From the NCBI GenBank assembly GCA_018902755.1, contig JAHIQI010000072.1, positions 1 to 64,000 of the forward strand: a DNA stretch of 64,000 nt, given 5' to 3'. Of this stretch, positions 1 through 8,409 are shown piece after piece. The first letter of the stretch is position 1. Each line of letters starts with the position of its first letter. The position numbers were made by a program, and so were the translations under genes. This DNA is from Pseudomonadota bacterium. Its GTDB lineage: Bacteria > Desulfobacterota > Desulfarculia > Desulfarculales > Desulfarculaceae. The notes beneath the pieces were generated by a model. That model was given only the letters and a program-made list of their open reading frames with translations. It was not told where the DNA came from and made no database searches.

Positions 1-53
1 CCCCCGCGCCCGCCGGCCCCCCCGCCCTCAATAACCGCCAGAAGGAAGATGCA
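1..53. other. Window edge, leader of the LivF-like gene
   Basis: No complete gene is visible. One forward frame reaches a TAA at 32-34 and could be the last codons of an upstream transporter gene, but the piece is too short and proline/arginine-rich to identify. A purine-rich ribosome-binding site (AAGGAAG, about 43-49) lies five bases before the ATG at 54. Confidence 0.3.
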
Positions 54-857
54 ATGCCGCTGCTGTCGGTGAACAACATCGAGGTCATCTACGACGACGT
101 GATCCTGGTGCTCAAGGGTCTGTCGCTCAGCGTGGAAGAAGGCCAGATCGTTGCCGTCCTGGGGGCCAACGGAGCGGGCAAGACCACCACCCTCAAGGCC
201 ATAAGCGGCCTTTTAAAAACCGAGGAGGGGGAGGTCACCGACGGGGCCATAGAATTCGACGGCGAAAAGATCAACGGCTTGGACCCGGAGCTTATCGTCA
301 AGCGGGGCATCTTCCAGGTCATGGAGGGCCGCCGGGTTTTCGAGGACCTCACAGCCAAGGAAAACTTGGTGGCCGCCGCCCACACCCAGCGTTGCAACCG
401 GGGCGAGTTGGAAAAGCGCATCGATCAGGTCTACCACTACTTTCCCCGCCTCAAGGAGCGCGAAAACGGCCTGGCCGGCTACCTCAGCGGCGGGGAGCAG
501 CAGATGCTGGTCATCGGCCGGGGCATGATGGCCAAGCCGCGCCTGATGATGCTCGACGAGCCCTCCCTGGGACTGAGCCCCTTGTTGGTCAGCGAGATCT
601 TCGAGATCATCGTTAAGCTCAACAAGGACCTGGGCACCACCATTCTCCTGGTGGAGCAGAACGCCCGCATGGCGCTCAACATAGCCGACCACGGCTACAT
701 CATGGAGAACGGCAAGATCGTCCTGGACGACACCACCGACAAGCTCAAGACCAACGAGGACGTCAAGCGCTTCTACCTGGGTATGACCGACGTAGGCACC
801 AAGCGCTCCTACCGCGATGTGAAGCACTACAAACGGCGCAAGCGCTGGCTGACCTAA
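54..857 (+). CDS. livF: Branched-chain amino-acid-type ABC transporter ATP-binding protein (LivF-like)
   Basis: Cytoplasmic ATPase that would power a high-affinity ABC importer of the Liv (HAAT) family. The 267-residue product has a Walker A motif GANGAGKTT near residues 37-45, the signature LSGGEQQ near 143-149 and a Walker B LMMLDEPSLG just after. The C-terminus carries a basic extension (KRRKRW) beyond the usual ~235-residue LivF. The partner permeases and binding protein would lie upstream, outside the window. In anaerobic aromatic or fatty-acid degraders such transporters often sit beside acyl-CoA ligases, and a PaaK-like ligase follows here. The substrate cannot be read from the sequence. 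Confidence 0.9.
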   Translation: MPLLSVNNIEVIYDDVILVLKGLSLSVEEGQIVAVLGANGAGKTTTLKAISGLLKTEEGEVTDGAIEFDGEKINGLDPELIVKRGIFQVMEGRRVFEDLTAKENLVAAAHTQRCNRGELEKRIDQVYHYFPRLKERENGLAGYLSGGEQQMLVIGRGMMAKPRLMMLDEPSLGLSPLLVSEIFEIIVKLNKDLGTTILLVEQNARMALNIADHGYIMENGKIVLDDTTDKLKTNEDVKRFYLGMTDVGTKRSYRDVKHYKRRKRWLT

Positions 858-866
858 TAATCCCTG

Positions 867-939
867 CCCGGCCATGGCTGGGGTAATCCCGAAGCGCACC
901 TTATCGCGGCTTAAGGGGATAGTCCCAGCCATGACCGGG
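867..939 (+). repeat. Long imperfect stem-loop between livF and the PaaK-like gene
   Basis: The arm at about 867-882 (CCCGG, then ATGGCTGGG) pairs with CCCAGCCAT, then CCGGG, at 924-939, with one small mismatch in between. No clear T-run follows, so this looks like an mRNA-processing or partial-termination hairpin rather than a standard intrinsic terminator. Confidence 0.55.
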
Positions 940-1024
940 CCGGAGTCTTTATGAGGCTCCGGCTGATAACCTTTGGCGGCCGCCGCTGACCCCGGGCGGC
1001 CCGCCCGGCACAAGAGGGGGAGCG

Positions 1025-2308
1025 ATGCCCGAGCAAGACCGAATCAAGGGATACTGGCGGCCGGAACTGGAGACCATTGATCCCCAGGCGCGCCAGGAGT
1101 ACCTGGACTCCAAGGTGGCCGAGATCGTGGCCCATGCCTATGCCAACGCCCCGGCCTTCAAGCAGAAGATGGCCTCGGTGGGCGCGGAACCCGGCGATGT
1201 GGTCAGCGTGGCCGACCTGGCCAAGCTGCCCATCACCGAAAAGGGCGAGTTGGTGACCCTGCAACAGCAAGACCTGCCTTTCGGCGGGCTGGTGGGCGTG
1301 CCCCTGTCCAAGATGAGGCGCATCTACGTTTCGCCCGGCCCCATCTACGAGCCCGGAGAAAAGCGCTTCACCGACGACCGCTGGACCCAGGCCTTTTTCG
1401 CGGCCGGCTTCCGGCCGGGCGACATCGCCCAGGTCACCTTCAACTTCAACATGGTGCCCTTCGCCTTCTACCTGGACGAGGCCCTGAACCTCATGGACGC
1501 GGTGTCCATCCCCGCAGGGGTGGGCAACACCGAGCTTCAGATACAGGTGATGAAGGACCTCAAGGTGCAGGGCTACCTGGGCACCCCCAGCTTCTTGGCG
1601 GCCATCGCCGACAAGGCCGAGGCCGCGGGCCTGGACCTGCTGCGCGACTTGAACCTCAAGGTGGCCTTCGTGGCCGCGGAAATGCTGCCCGAGAGCCTAA
1701 GGGCCTCCCTGCAGGAACGTCTGGGCATGATCATCCGCCAGAGCTACGGCACCGCCGACGTGGGGTGCCTGTCCTACGAGTGCTACCACACCGGCGGCAT
1801 GCACTTCGCCCAGGACTGCGTGGTGGAAGTGGTTGACCCGGAGACCGGCCAGCCGGTGCCCGAAGGCCAACCCGGCGAGGTGGTGGCCACCATCTTCGAC
1901 AAGGCCTACCCGCTAATCCGCTTCGGCACCGGGGACCTGTCCTCCTACGTGAACGACACCTGCGCCTGCGGCCGCACCAGCCCCAAGCTCACCCGCATCA
2001 TGGGCCGGGTGGACCAGGTGACCAAGGTCAAGGGGATGTTCGTGCACCCCTCGGGCGTGCAGCAGGTGGCGGCCAAGTTCCCCCAGGTCCAGATGTTCCA
2101 ATTGGTGGTGACCCGCGAGGCCAACCAGGACGTGATGACTCTGGTATGCGAGTTGGCCGAGCCCAACGCCGACCGGGAGATGGTCCGGGCGGGCCTGGAA
2201 AAGGAAATAAAGGAAGTGCTCCGGGTCAAGGGCCAGGTCAACTTCCAGGAGCCGGGCAGCCTGCCCGAGGGTTGCAAGGTTATCGACGACCGCCGCAAGT
2301 GGGACTAG
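1025..2308 (+). CDS. Phenylacetate-CoA ligase family (PaaK-like) acyl-CoA ligase
   Basis: AMP-forming carboxylate-CoA ligase of the adenylate-forming superfamily, 427 residues, the usual PaaK size. Visible features are the adenylation-core segment around SYGTADVGCLSYEC (about 239-252), the RFGTGDL segment near 299-305, CACGR shortly after, and the hinge/C-terminal part MGRVDQVTKVKG (near 326-337). The start at 1025 follows GAGGGGGAGCG, a good ribosome-binding site. Family members activate phenylacetate or other aryl and acyl acids for anaerobic degradation. The exact substrate is not determinable. It lies on the same strand as the LivF-like gene, suggesting a co-transcribed uptake-and-activation unit. 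Confidence 0.85.
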   Translation: MPEQDRIKGYWRPELETIDPQARQEYLDSKVAEIVAHAYANAPAFKQKMASVGAEPGDVVSVADLAKLPITEKGELVTLQQQDLPFGGLVGVPLSKMRRIYVSPGPIYEPGEKRFTDDRWTQAFFAAGFRPGDIAQVTFNFNMVPFAFYLDEALNLMDAVSIPAGVGNTELQIQVMKDLKVQGYLGTPSFLAAIADKAEAAGLDLLRDLNLKVAFVAAEMLPESLRASLQERLGMIIRQSYGTADVGCLSYECYHTGGMHFAQDCVVEVVDPETGQPVPEGQPGEVVATIFDKAYPLIRFGTGDLSSYVNDTCACGRTSPKLTRIMGRVDQVTKVKGMFVHPSGVQQVAAKFPQVQMFQLVVTREANQDVMTLVCELAEPNADREMVRAGLEKEIKEVLRVKGQVNFQEPGSLPEGCKVIDDRRKWD

Positions 2309-2311
2309 GCG

Positions 2312-2426
2312 GGCGGCTTCGCCACACGCCACATGGCGGCGTTGCCGGCGTCACTCGGTCCTCGGCGTAGCTTAGCCGGCCCTCGCCGGCCAGACGCCTT
2401 GTCTGCGGGCGCTTGGCCGTGCCGCC
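2312..2426. repeat. Palindromic intergenic repeat, copy A
   Basis: A 115-bp imperfect palindrome starting three bases after the PaaK-like stop codon. Its ends (GGCGGCTTCGCCA and TGGCCGTGCCGCC) are inverted repeats. The interior shares the ordered blocks CCTCGGCGTAG, GGCCCTCGCCGGCC and AGACGCCTTGTCTGC with copy B at 10690-10814. Probably a REP/BIME-like non-coding element. Confidence 0.6.
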
Positions 2427-2460
2427 GATTGGGTGGGTGACGAAAAATTGATAGGCGAGA

Positions 2461-2491
2461 AAGGCCGGGGCCACGCGCCCCGGCCTTTTAT
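2461..2491. terminator. Bidirectional intrinsic terminator
   Basis: A perfect 11-bp GC-rich stem (AAGGCCGGGGC / GCCCCGGCCTT, 2461-2471 and 2477-2487) with a 5-base loop is followed on the plus strand by TTATTA. It sits between the convergent PaaK-like and BASS-like genes and can serve both. Confidence 0.85.
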
Positions 2492-3405
2492 TATGCCTTG
2501 CGAATCCTGAGCCGCCAGGAAAGCCACATGAGATAGGGCACGAAGACGATGGTGGCCACGGTGGTGGGCACCGCCGCGGCCGAGCCGAACAGGGCCAGGC
2601 ACAGTCCCGAGGCCAAGCCGTAGTTCTTCATGCTGGCGATCATCATCAAGGCCTTGGCCCGGCGAAGGCGAATCCCTCGGCGGCGAGCCAACCAAAGCAC
2701 CACCTCGCCCAAGAGCAGACTGCTGGCCACGGCCAGGAAGATCAGATGAAGCAGGGCCAGGGGCTGGTCAAGGAACACCTGGCGGTTCAGGCCCACCACG
2801 GTGTACAGGGCCAGGAAAAAGCCCCAGTTGGTAAGGCCCCCCCGCCAGCGCAGGATGGGCTGTTGCCAGCCGCGCCACAGGATGAAGCGCGAGATGGCCA
2901 TGGGCGCGGCGATGAGCAGGATGACGATGAGGAAAAGCTCGTGCCTAAAGAGGTGCTCTCCGCCGAAGAAGGCCAGGAAGATGAGCGGGATCAGCACCAG
3001 GCCCCCCATGTAGGCCCCGGACATGGCCACAAGGCTGTAGTCCGGGTCGCCGTCCAGAACCACGGTCAGGGGCAGCACCACCACCGCGGGCGGCACCGCG
3101 GCCAGCACCACCAGTCCCTGGAAATAGGCGGGCTCGTCCACCAGCCACCAGGCCAGCAAAAGAATCATCCCGCCCTGCAAGACGTAGCTCATGACCAGGC
3201 CGGTGAGGGCAGGGCGGATCAGCACCTTGGGATAGCGGAAAACCTGGCCGGAGATGGACAGGGTGGCCAGGGTCATGACCACGGCCAGGGCGGGAACCAC
3301 CAGGGGCTGAGTGTACACCGCACCGTGGCCGGCCACGAGGCCGCCCACCAGGGCGGCGAGGAAGATGAGGTTGCGGTCGCGCAGCAGGCCCCAGATTCGT
3401 TGCAT
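2491..3405 (-). CDS. BASS-family (bile acid:sodium symporter-like) membrane permease
   Basis: Integral inner-membrane protein of about 304 residues with roughly nine or ten hydrophobic segments. The C-terminal part (MIASMKNYGLASGLCLALFG) resembles the conserved region of the bile acid:Na+ symporter/arsenite permease superfamily. An auxin-efflux-carrier (AEC) assignment is the main alternative. I chose the internal Met at 3405 because the membrane-protein sequence begins there (MQRIWGLLRDRN); an upstream in-frame Met at 3444 adds 13 polar residues. It lies downstream of the acyl-CoA synthetase gene on the same strand but a strong terminator separates them. Substrate unknown, possibly an organic anion. 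Confidence 0.65.
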   Translation of the reverse strand: MQRIWGLLRDRNLIFLAALVGGLVAGHGAVYTQPLVVPALAVVMTLATLSISGQVFRYPKVLIRPALTGLVMSYVLQGGMILLLAWWLVDEPAYFQGLVVLAAVPPAVVVLPLTVVLDGDPDYSLVAMSGAYMGGLVLIPLIFLAFFGGEHLFRHELFLIVILLIAAPMAISRFILWRGWQQPILRWRGGLTNWGFFLALYTVVGLNRQVFLDQPLALLHLIFLAVASSLLLGEVVLWLARRRGIRLRRAKALMMIASMKNYGLASGLCLALFGSAAAVPTTVATIVFVPYLMWLSWRLRIRKA

Positions 3406-3485
3406 GTCATATCCCGGAAAAGGTTGCGAATCGGACAATATCATTAACCATAGGGCCCAGGAGGGGCGGGCGCAAGGCGGGGCGT

Positions 3486-3524
3486 AAAAAAGCCGCCCCA
3501 GGCGCGGCGGCCTGGGGCGGGCGG
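3486..3524 (-). terminator. Intrinsic terminator of the acyl-CoA synthetase gene
   Basis: GC-rich stem (GCCCCAGGC / GCCTGGGGC core) followed on the minus strand by six Ts. It lies 20 bp past the synthetase stop. Confidence 0.85.
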
Positions 3525-3544
3525 TTTGGTCGGCTATGAGCTGG

Positions 3545-5443
3545 CTACTCGGTGGGCGGGTAGCCGATGCCCTTGAGGGCCACCCCGATCTCGTCCAGGC
3601 TCATCGGGTCGTCGATGGTGGAGGGGGCGGTGTACTTGGCACCGTCGGCGATCTTGCGCATGGTGCCCCGGAGTATCTTGCCCGAGCGCGTCTTGGGCAG
3701 GCGGGCCACCACGGCCACCTTTTTGAACGAGGCCACCGCGCCGATCTGGTCGCGCATCATCTGCACCAACTCGGCTTGCAACTCCTCGGCCGAGCGGTCC
3801 ACCCCGGCCTTGAGCACCACGAAGCCCACCGGCAACTGGCCCTTGAAGGAGTCGGCCGCGCCGATGACTGCGCACTCGGCCACGTCGGGATGGGTGGCGA
3901 TGACTTCTTCCATGGCTCCGGTGGACAGGCGGTGTCCCGCCACGTTGATCACGTCGTCCACCCGGCCCATGATGAACACGTAGCCGTCATCGTCGATGTA
4001 ACCCTCGTCGCCGGTGAAGTAGTAGCCCGGGAAGGGGTTGAGGTATGACTCCAGGAAGCGCTGGTCCGCCTGCCACAGGGTGGGCAGGGTGGCCGGGGGC
4101 AGGGGCAGCTTCACCGCCACCACGCCCGGCTCATTGGGCGGCATCTCCTGGTTGTCCGGTGAAAGGATTTTCACGTCGAAGCCGGGAGCCGGTTTGGTGG
4201 CCGAGCCCGGCTTGATGGGCAACAGCTCGATGCCCCGGCAATTGCCCGCGATGGCCCAGGCGGTCTCGGTTTGCCACCAGTGGTCGATCACCGGTCGCTT
4301 AAGCAGGTCGGCGGCCCACTGGTAGGTGTCCGGGTCGGTGCGCTCCCCGGCCAGGTACAGGGCGTCGAAGTTGCTCAGATCGTATTTCTTGAGGTATTCG
4401 CCCTTGCTGTCCTCGCGCTTGATGGCCCTGAAGGCGGTGGGCGCGGTGAACAGCACCTTGACCTTGTGCTGGTCGATGACCCGCCAAAAGGCCCCGGCGT
4501 CCGGGGTGCCCACCGGCTTGCCTTCGAACACGATGGTGGTGCAGCCGTAGATCAGCGGCGCGTAGACGATGTAGGAGTGGCCCACCACCCACCCCACGTC
4601 GCTGGCCGCCCAGTACACGTCGCCGGGCTCGACGTCGTAGATGTTTTTCATGGTCCAGTACATGGCTACCGCGTGGCCGCCGTTGTCGCGCACGATGCCC
4701 TTGGGCACGCCCGTGGTGCCCGAGGTGTAGAGAATGTACAGGGGGTCGGTGGCGGCCAGGGGTACGCAGTCGGCGGGCTGGGAGCGCTCCAGCAACTCGT
4801 CGTAGTCCACGTCCCGGCCTGTGATCATATCGGCCTGGACCTGGGGGCGCTGAAGGATGATGCACTTGCCCGGCTTGTGCTTGGCCAGCTCCACGGCCCG
4901 GTCCAAAAGCGGCTTGTAGGCTATGACCTTTTTGCCCTCGATGCCGCAGGAGGCGCTGATTATGGCCTTGGGCTTGGCGTCGTCGATGCGGATGGCCAGC
5001 TCCTTGGGCGCGAAGCCGCCGAACACCACCGAGTGGATGGCCCCGATGCGGGCGCAGGCCAGCATGGCGGTGAGGGCCTGGGGCACCATGGGCATGTACA
5101 CCACCACGGTGTCGCCCTTTTTCACCCCCAGGGAGAGCAGGCCGCCCGCCAGGCGCGAGACTTGGTCCTGGAACTGGGAATAGGTGATCTCCTGGACAAC
5201 GCCGGTAACCGGGCTGTCGTAGATTATGGCCGCCTGGTCGCCCCGGCCCGCCAACACGTGACGGTCCACGGCGTTGTAGCAGGTGTTCAGCTCCCCCCCG
5301 GTAAACCAGCGATAAAACGGCTTGTTGCTGTCGTCCAGAACCTTGTCCCACTTTTTTACCCAGGTGATGTTTTCCGCAGCCTCTCCCCAGAACCCGTCGG
5401 GGTCTTGCATGCTACGCCGGAACACCTCCTCATAGGTGGCCAT
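3545..5443 (-). CDS. Acetyl/propionyl-CoA synthetase (AMP-forming), PrpE/Acs type
   Basis: Converts a short-chain fatty acid, ATP and CoA to acyl-CoA, AMP and PPi in the cytoplasm. The 632-residue length fits the PrpE/Acs family. Motifs are the P-loop YTSGTTGVPKG (near 235-245), the WWQTET motif (near 388-393), YFTGDEGY (near 473-480) and the C-terminal lysine motif PKTRSGKILRG (near 591-601), whose lysine is acetylated in characterised family members. DHWWQTETAW and the N-terminal FYRWF segment favour propionyl-CoA synthetase over classical Acs, but both acids are possible. The ATG at 5443 follows GGGAAAGGATTGAGCG. It is monocistronic, ending at the terminator at 3486-3524. Confidence 0.88.
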   Translation of the reverse strand: MATYEEVFRRSMQDPDGFWGEAAENITWVKKWDKVLDDSNKPFYRWFTGGELNTCYNAVDRHVLAGRGDQAAIIYDSPVTGVVQEITYSQFQDQVSRLAGGLLSLGVKKGDTVVVYMPMVPQALTAMLACARIGAIHSVVFGGFAPKELAIRIDDAKPKAIISASCGIEGKKVIAYKPLLDRAVELAKHKPGKCIILQRPQVQADMITGRDVDYDELLERSQPADCVPLAATDPLYILYTSGTTGVPKGIVRDNGGHAVAMYWTMKNIYDVEPGDVYWAASDVGWVVGHSYIVYAPLIYGCTTIVFEGKPVGTPDAGAFWRVIDQHKVKVLFTAPTAFRAIKREDSKGEYLKKYDLSNFDALYLAGERTDPDTYQWAADLLKRPVIDHWWQTETAWAIAGNCRGIELLPIKPGSATKPAPGFDVKILSPDNQEMPPNEPGVVAVKLPLPPATLPTLWQADQRFLESYLNPFPGYYFTGDEGYIDDDGYVFIMGRVDDVINVAGHRLSTGAMEEVIATHPDVAECAVIGAADSFKGQLPVGFVVLKAGVDRSAEELQAELVQMMRDQIGAVASFKKVAVVARLPKTRSGKILRGTMRKIADGAKYTAPSTIDDPMSLDEIGVALKGIGYPPTE

Positions 5444-5882
5444 CGCTCAATCCTTTCCCGCCGCTGTTGCGGCGCCGCCGGCAGATATAAAAACACAGAT
5501 TCAGCTCCCCGGAGGGCATGGCGCCTGAAACCAGGGAGCTGATAGCGGTGAAGGGCTTGGGATCATTGTAGATAAAGGCATTTGCTGTGTGCCATGGGGG
5601 GTAACCCCTAAAATGGTGGGTGACGACCCTACCTAAGGCGGCTCAGGGGCGGCCGGACTGTGCTAAGGTAGGTGCTGGGCAAAACCGGGCCCGCATCTAT
5701 GATGGCGCATCGGCGCACCGCTTTGGGGGGCTCAAGCCTACATGCCTAGCCGGCCGGTTGGTCGGTGAGACTCACCTGCCGACGGCCCCCTGGGCCGGGG
5801 CGGGAATTTTTGTTGCCGGGCAAAAAATGATTGAAGCGCAAACAAAGCCCGGCGCCGCGTTTTAATAAGTTGGAGGGTTGCT
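5444..5882. other. Structured 440-bp gap between divergent genes
   Basis: No convincing ORF and no RNA family I recognise. It holds several inverted repeats: CCTACC with GGTAGG near 5628 and 5667, a GC-rich pair around 5750-5785 (GGCCG with CGGCC, GTCGG with CCGAC), a CCCC/GGGG hairpin followed by TTTTT near 5785-5812, and GCCGGGC/GCCCGGC at 5815-5821 and 5847-5853. It must contain the promoters of both flanking genes and may contain a small RNA or leader element. Confidence 0.35.
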
Positions 5883-6605
5883 ATGAGTAAGAAAAACAAC
5901 ACCCCGCAGGATCCGGCTTGCGCGGCGTGCAAAGTGGCGATCAGGAAGCGGGCCTGCGTGACCCCCGGTGGGGTGGGGGGAGTGGGCTGCCCCACCCAGG
6001 AGCAGGCCCAGGCCCTGGAGGCGGCCAACGCCAAATATGACGATCCCCAGTTGATGGAGTTTGCCCGCCAGGCCTCGCTGCAGGAGGCGGCCTGCTATGT
6101 GAACCGGGATCAGCGGCCCTACGTGCTGCAACCCAGCAAGACCCGCATCCAGGAGATATGGGAGTTTGCCCACCGCATGGGTTACACCAAGGTGGGTTTG
6201 GCCTTTTGCCTGGGCCTGGTGAACGAGGCGGCCAAGGTGGAGCAGATGTTCAAGAGCCATGGCCTGGAGGTGGTGTCGGCTTTGTGCAAGGCCGGGGCCA
6301 CGCCCAAGGAGATGCTGGGGCTCGGCGACGAGGACAAGGTACGCCAGGGCGGTTTCGAGTCGGTGTGCAACCCGGTGTTTCAGGCCGAACTGATGAACCG
6401 GGCCGGCACCCAGCTAAACGTGCTGCTGGGGCTGTGCGTGGGCCACGACTCGCTGTTCTTCGCTCACGCCAAGGCCCCCAGCACGGTGCTGGCGGTGAAG
6501 GATCGGGTGACCGGCCACAACCCTCTGGCCGCGGTGTACTTGTCCGATGGGTATTACGCCAAGCTGAAGGAGGCTGATTCCCAGGGGAGCGATGAGCTGC
6601 TTTAG
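5883..6605 (+). CDS. DUF1847 domain protein
   Basis: A 240-residue cytoplasmic protein resembling the DUF1847 family of anaerobes. It is cysteine-rich: a CAAC pair near residues 16-19, a further Cys in the RACVTPGG and GCPT segments, then ACYVNR, FCLGLV, LCKAGATP, VCNPV and LCVGHD. The early pair and spaced cysteines suggest metal or Fe-S binding. Function is unknown. The start follows TGGAGGGTTGCT. The stop overlaps by four bases the end of the convergent TPR gene. Confidence 0.75.
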   Translation: MSKKNNTPQDPACAACKVAIRKRACVTPGGVGGVGCPTQEQAQALEAANAKYDDPQLMEFARQASLQEAACYVNRDQRPYVLQPSKTRIQEIWEFAHRMGYTKVGLAFCLGLVNEAAKVEQMFKSHGLEVVSALCKAGATPKEMLGLGDEDKVRQGGFESVCNPVFQAELMNRAGTQLNVLLGLCVGHDSLFFAHAKAPSTVLAVKDRVTGHNPLAAVYLSDGYYAKLKEADSQGSDELL

Positions 6606-7378
6606 CCCTTTTTGGCTTTCAGCTCGTACTCCAGCTTGATGATGAGCTGTTTGACTTGGCTGTCCAGGGGGTTGCGCAGGGAAAATTCCTTGAAGTCGGC
6701 CAGGGCGTCGTTGATCTTGCCCATTTTGCGCAAGGCCTGGCCGCGCTCGTAAAAAGCCCTGCCAATGCTGGAGTCGTGGGCTATGCACTGGCTGAAGTCC
6801 TTGGCCGCCAGGTTGTAGTCGCCCCGCTGCATCCAGATGCGCCCCCGCAGCAGGTAGGCTTGGGCGTAGTTGGGCTTAAGGGTTATGGCCTGGTTCAAGG
6901 CGATGATGGCTTCGGTGGTCTTTTTCTTGTCCTTGAGCACGTTGGCCAGGTGATAGTGGGCCGTGGGGCTCGACGGCATGGCCTCCAGGGCCTTGGCGAA
7001 GTCGTGCACGGCCTCGTTTAGCTTTCCCATCCCCTGATAGGAGACGCCCCGGGCCACGTAGGCCCGCGATAGATCGCCCAAGGTCAGTCCGCCGGAATCG
7101 ATGGCTTTGCTGAGCAGGTATACCGCGCGGCGGTAGTTGTCCGTGATGGACGCCTGAATGCCTTCGCGCAGATACTGCTCCGGCTCGATGCGGAAGTAGT
7201 CGCCCTCCATAATCAGGTAGTTCAGCTTTACGCCGGGGTCCAGGTCCTTGTCCGTCCCCTGGGCCAGGGCTGGGAAGGGGGCCAGGGACAGGCAGGCCCA
7301 GACAAGGGCGAGGCCCAATATTGCAAACCCGTGCGTCCTTGAGGCGTAGCGGTTTTTTGGGCGCTTGCAGGTTGTCAT
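6602..7378 (-). CDS. Exported TPR-repeat protein
   Basis: 258 residues with a basic start, a hydrophobic segment (GLALVWACLSLAPFPALAQG) and a likely signal-peptidase site after ALA near residue 39. Four or more tetratricopeptide repeats follow. TPRs mediate protein-protein contacts, so this is probably a periplasmic scaffold or assembly factor. No partner is evident: the flanking genes are a convergent DUF1847 gene and an upstream PEP-CTERM gene with its own terminator. Confidence 0.75.
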   Translation of the reverse strand: MTTCKRPKNRYASRTHGFAILGLALVWACLSLAPFPALAQGTDKDLDPGVKLNYLIMEGDYFRIEPEQYLREGIQASITDNYRRAVYLLSKAIDSGGLTLGDLSRAYVARGVSYQGMGKLNEAVHDFAKALEAMPSSPTAHYHLANVLKDKKKTTEAIIALNQAITLKPNYAQAYLLRGRIWMQRGDYNLAAKDFSQCIAHDSSIGRAFYERGQALRKMGKINDALADFKEFSLRNPLDSQVKQLIIKLEYELKAKKG

Positions 7379-7385
7379 AGCTCAC

Positions 7386-7424
7386 AAAACAGCCGCCCCG
7401 GCCCCTGAGGGGGGAGGGCGGCTG
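7386..7424 (-). terminator. Intrinsic terminator of the PEP-CTERM gene
   Basis: The 9-bp outer stem CAGCCGCCC/GGGCGGCTG is followed on the minus strand by TTTTGTG. It lies between the PEP-CTERM stop and the TPR gene start. Confidence 0.8.
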
Positions 7425-7452
7425 GATAATTAAAGGGTGGGGATAATAACTG

Positions 7453-8211
7453 TCAAGCTTGCGGACCGCCGCGTCCGCCAGTGCGCTTGCGGCGGTAGCG
7501 CCAGAAGGCCAGACCGCCCAGGCTGCTGCTCAGCAAAACCAGGCTGCCAGGCTCAGGGGCGGAGCCGCCGCCGCCACCACCGCCCACACCCTGATAGGTC
7601 ACGGTCACATAACCATTGGCTGTTGGTGGTGTGCTGCCCTGGGATACGCCACCCGTAACGCTCAATTGCAAGAAAGTGGAGACGTTCAACAGAATATTGT
7701 AAGTGCCCGAACCAACATACTGGGACCACACCCCGGAATTTACATTGGCGGAGGCGGAGTTGGTCACAATGCCGCCAGCCAGCGAGCCGTAGTCCACGCC
7801 GCCGCTCTGCACGCCGATGCCGTCGCCGTCATCAGCGCCCAAATTGAAGGTCTGGGACACATAGGCCCTGGTGGTGGTAAGAACCAGTTCCAATGGAACC
7901 GTTACGGTGGAACCAAAATAGTCGAGCACCGCGGAAGAACCAAAGCTTACCGTCTCCGAGACCGGCAGGCCGCTTTCGTTATCCACCTCTGCCAAGCCGC
8001 CCACAGTGCTGACACTCAACTCGATGACTATGCCGGTAAGGTCGCCAAGGCTGCCATTGTACTGGTTGAAAGTGAGAGCTACGTTTTCGGGTGGGATGAA
8101 TGAACCCCAGGTATGGGTCTGGATGATGTCGGCCCTGGCCGGGAGCACGCCAACCAATAAAAGCAGCGAGCCTAATAGGAATGCATATATTGCGCGGACC
8201 ACGGCTTTCAT
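7453..8211 (-). CDS. PEP-CTERM sorting domain protein
   Basis: Secreted protein of about 252 residues. From the Met at 8211 it begins with a signal peptide (LLGSLLLLVGVLPARA). The body is rich in Ser/Gly/Thr and short beta segments. The end has the tripartite sorting signal: a PEP motif (APEPGSLVLL), a hydrophobic helix (SSSLGGLAFW) and a basic tail (RYRRKR). Such proteins are processed by an exosortase and often accompany exopolysaccharide production; no exosortase is in this window. A glycine run precedes the PEP motif. The start at 8211 follows AAGGAGGAT, far better than the in-frame Met at 8313. Substrate or structural role unknown. Confidence 0.85.
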   Translation of the reverse strand: MKAVVRAIYAFLLGSLLLLVGVLPARADIIQTHTWGSFIPPENVALTFNQYNGSLGDLTGIVIELSVSTVGGLAEVDNESGLPVSETVSFGSSAVLDYFGSTVTVPLELVLTTTRAYVSQTFNLGADDGDGIGVQSGGVDYGSLAGGIVTNSASANVNSGVWSQYVGSGTYNILLNVSTFLQLSVTGGVSQGSTPPTANGYVTVTYQGVGGGGGGGSAPEPGSLVLLSSSLGGLAFWRYRRKRTGGRGGPQA

Positions 8212-8365
8212 CCTCCTTGGCGGTTTTGCCGCCCATGAACCAACTCTACTTAAAACAATTATAAGTCCTTGGCTACCAGACGCAATAGCAATGTTTACTA
8301 ATTTAGCAGACAATTTATGTTGCTTTTAGGGAAAGGGAAGTTTACAGCTCATTGACTATTATAGC

Positions 8366-8400
8366 AAAAGCGCCAACCCCGGCGGATGGGGTTGGCGCTT
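8366..8400 (-). terminator. Intrinsic terminator after tRNA-Leu(CAG)
   Basis: A perfect 13-bp stem (AAGCGCCAACCCC / GGGGTTGGCGCTT, 8368-8380 and 8388-8400) with a 7-base loop runs into TTTT on the minus strand, ten bases beyond the tRNA 3' end. Confidence 0.88.
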
Positions 8401-8409
8401 TATGTGCGT

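Noticed and set aside
213..1013. Long minus-strand ORF of 266 codons opposite livF
   Set aside because: Shadow of the real plus-strand ABC ATPase; composition is His/Gly/Val-rich with no motif and no ribosome-binding site.
4271..5542. 423-codon plus-strand ORF opposite the acyl-CoA synthetase
   Set aside because: Mirror frame of a GC-rich gene, rich in His/Gly/Val; the opposite strand has a complete, motif-bearing enzyme.
5560..5620. Sigma-54 (-24/-12) promoter near the acyl-CoA synthetase
   Set aside because: TGGCAC is present on the minus strand but the GC of the -12 element is two bases off the required spacing.
5600..5800. Signal recognition particle RNA or cobalamin riboswitch
   Set aside because: No GGAAGGAAGCAGCC-type SRP core and no cobalamin box; structure only resembles generic GC-rich hairpins.
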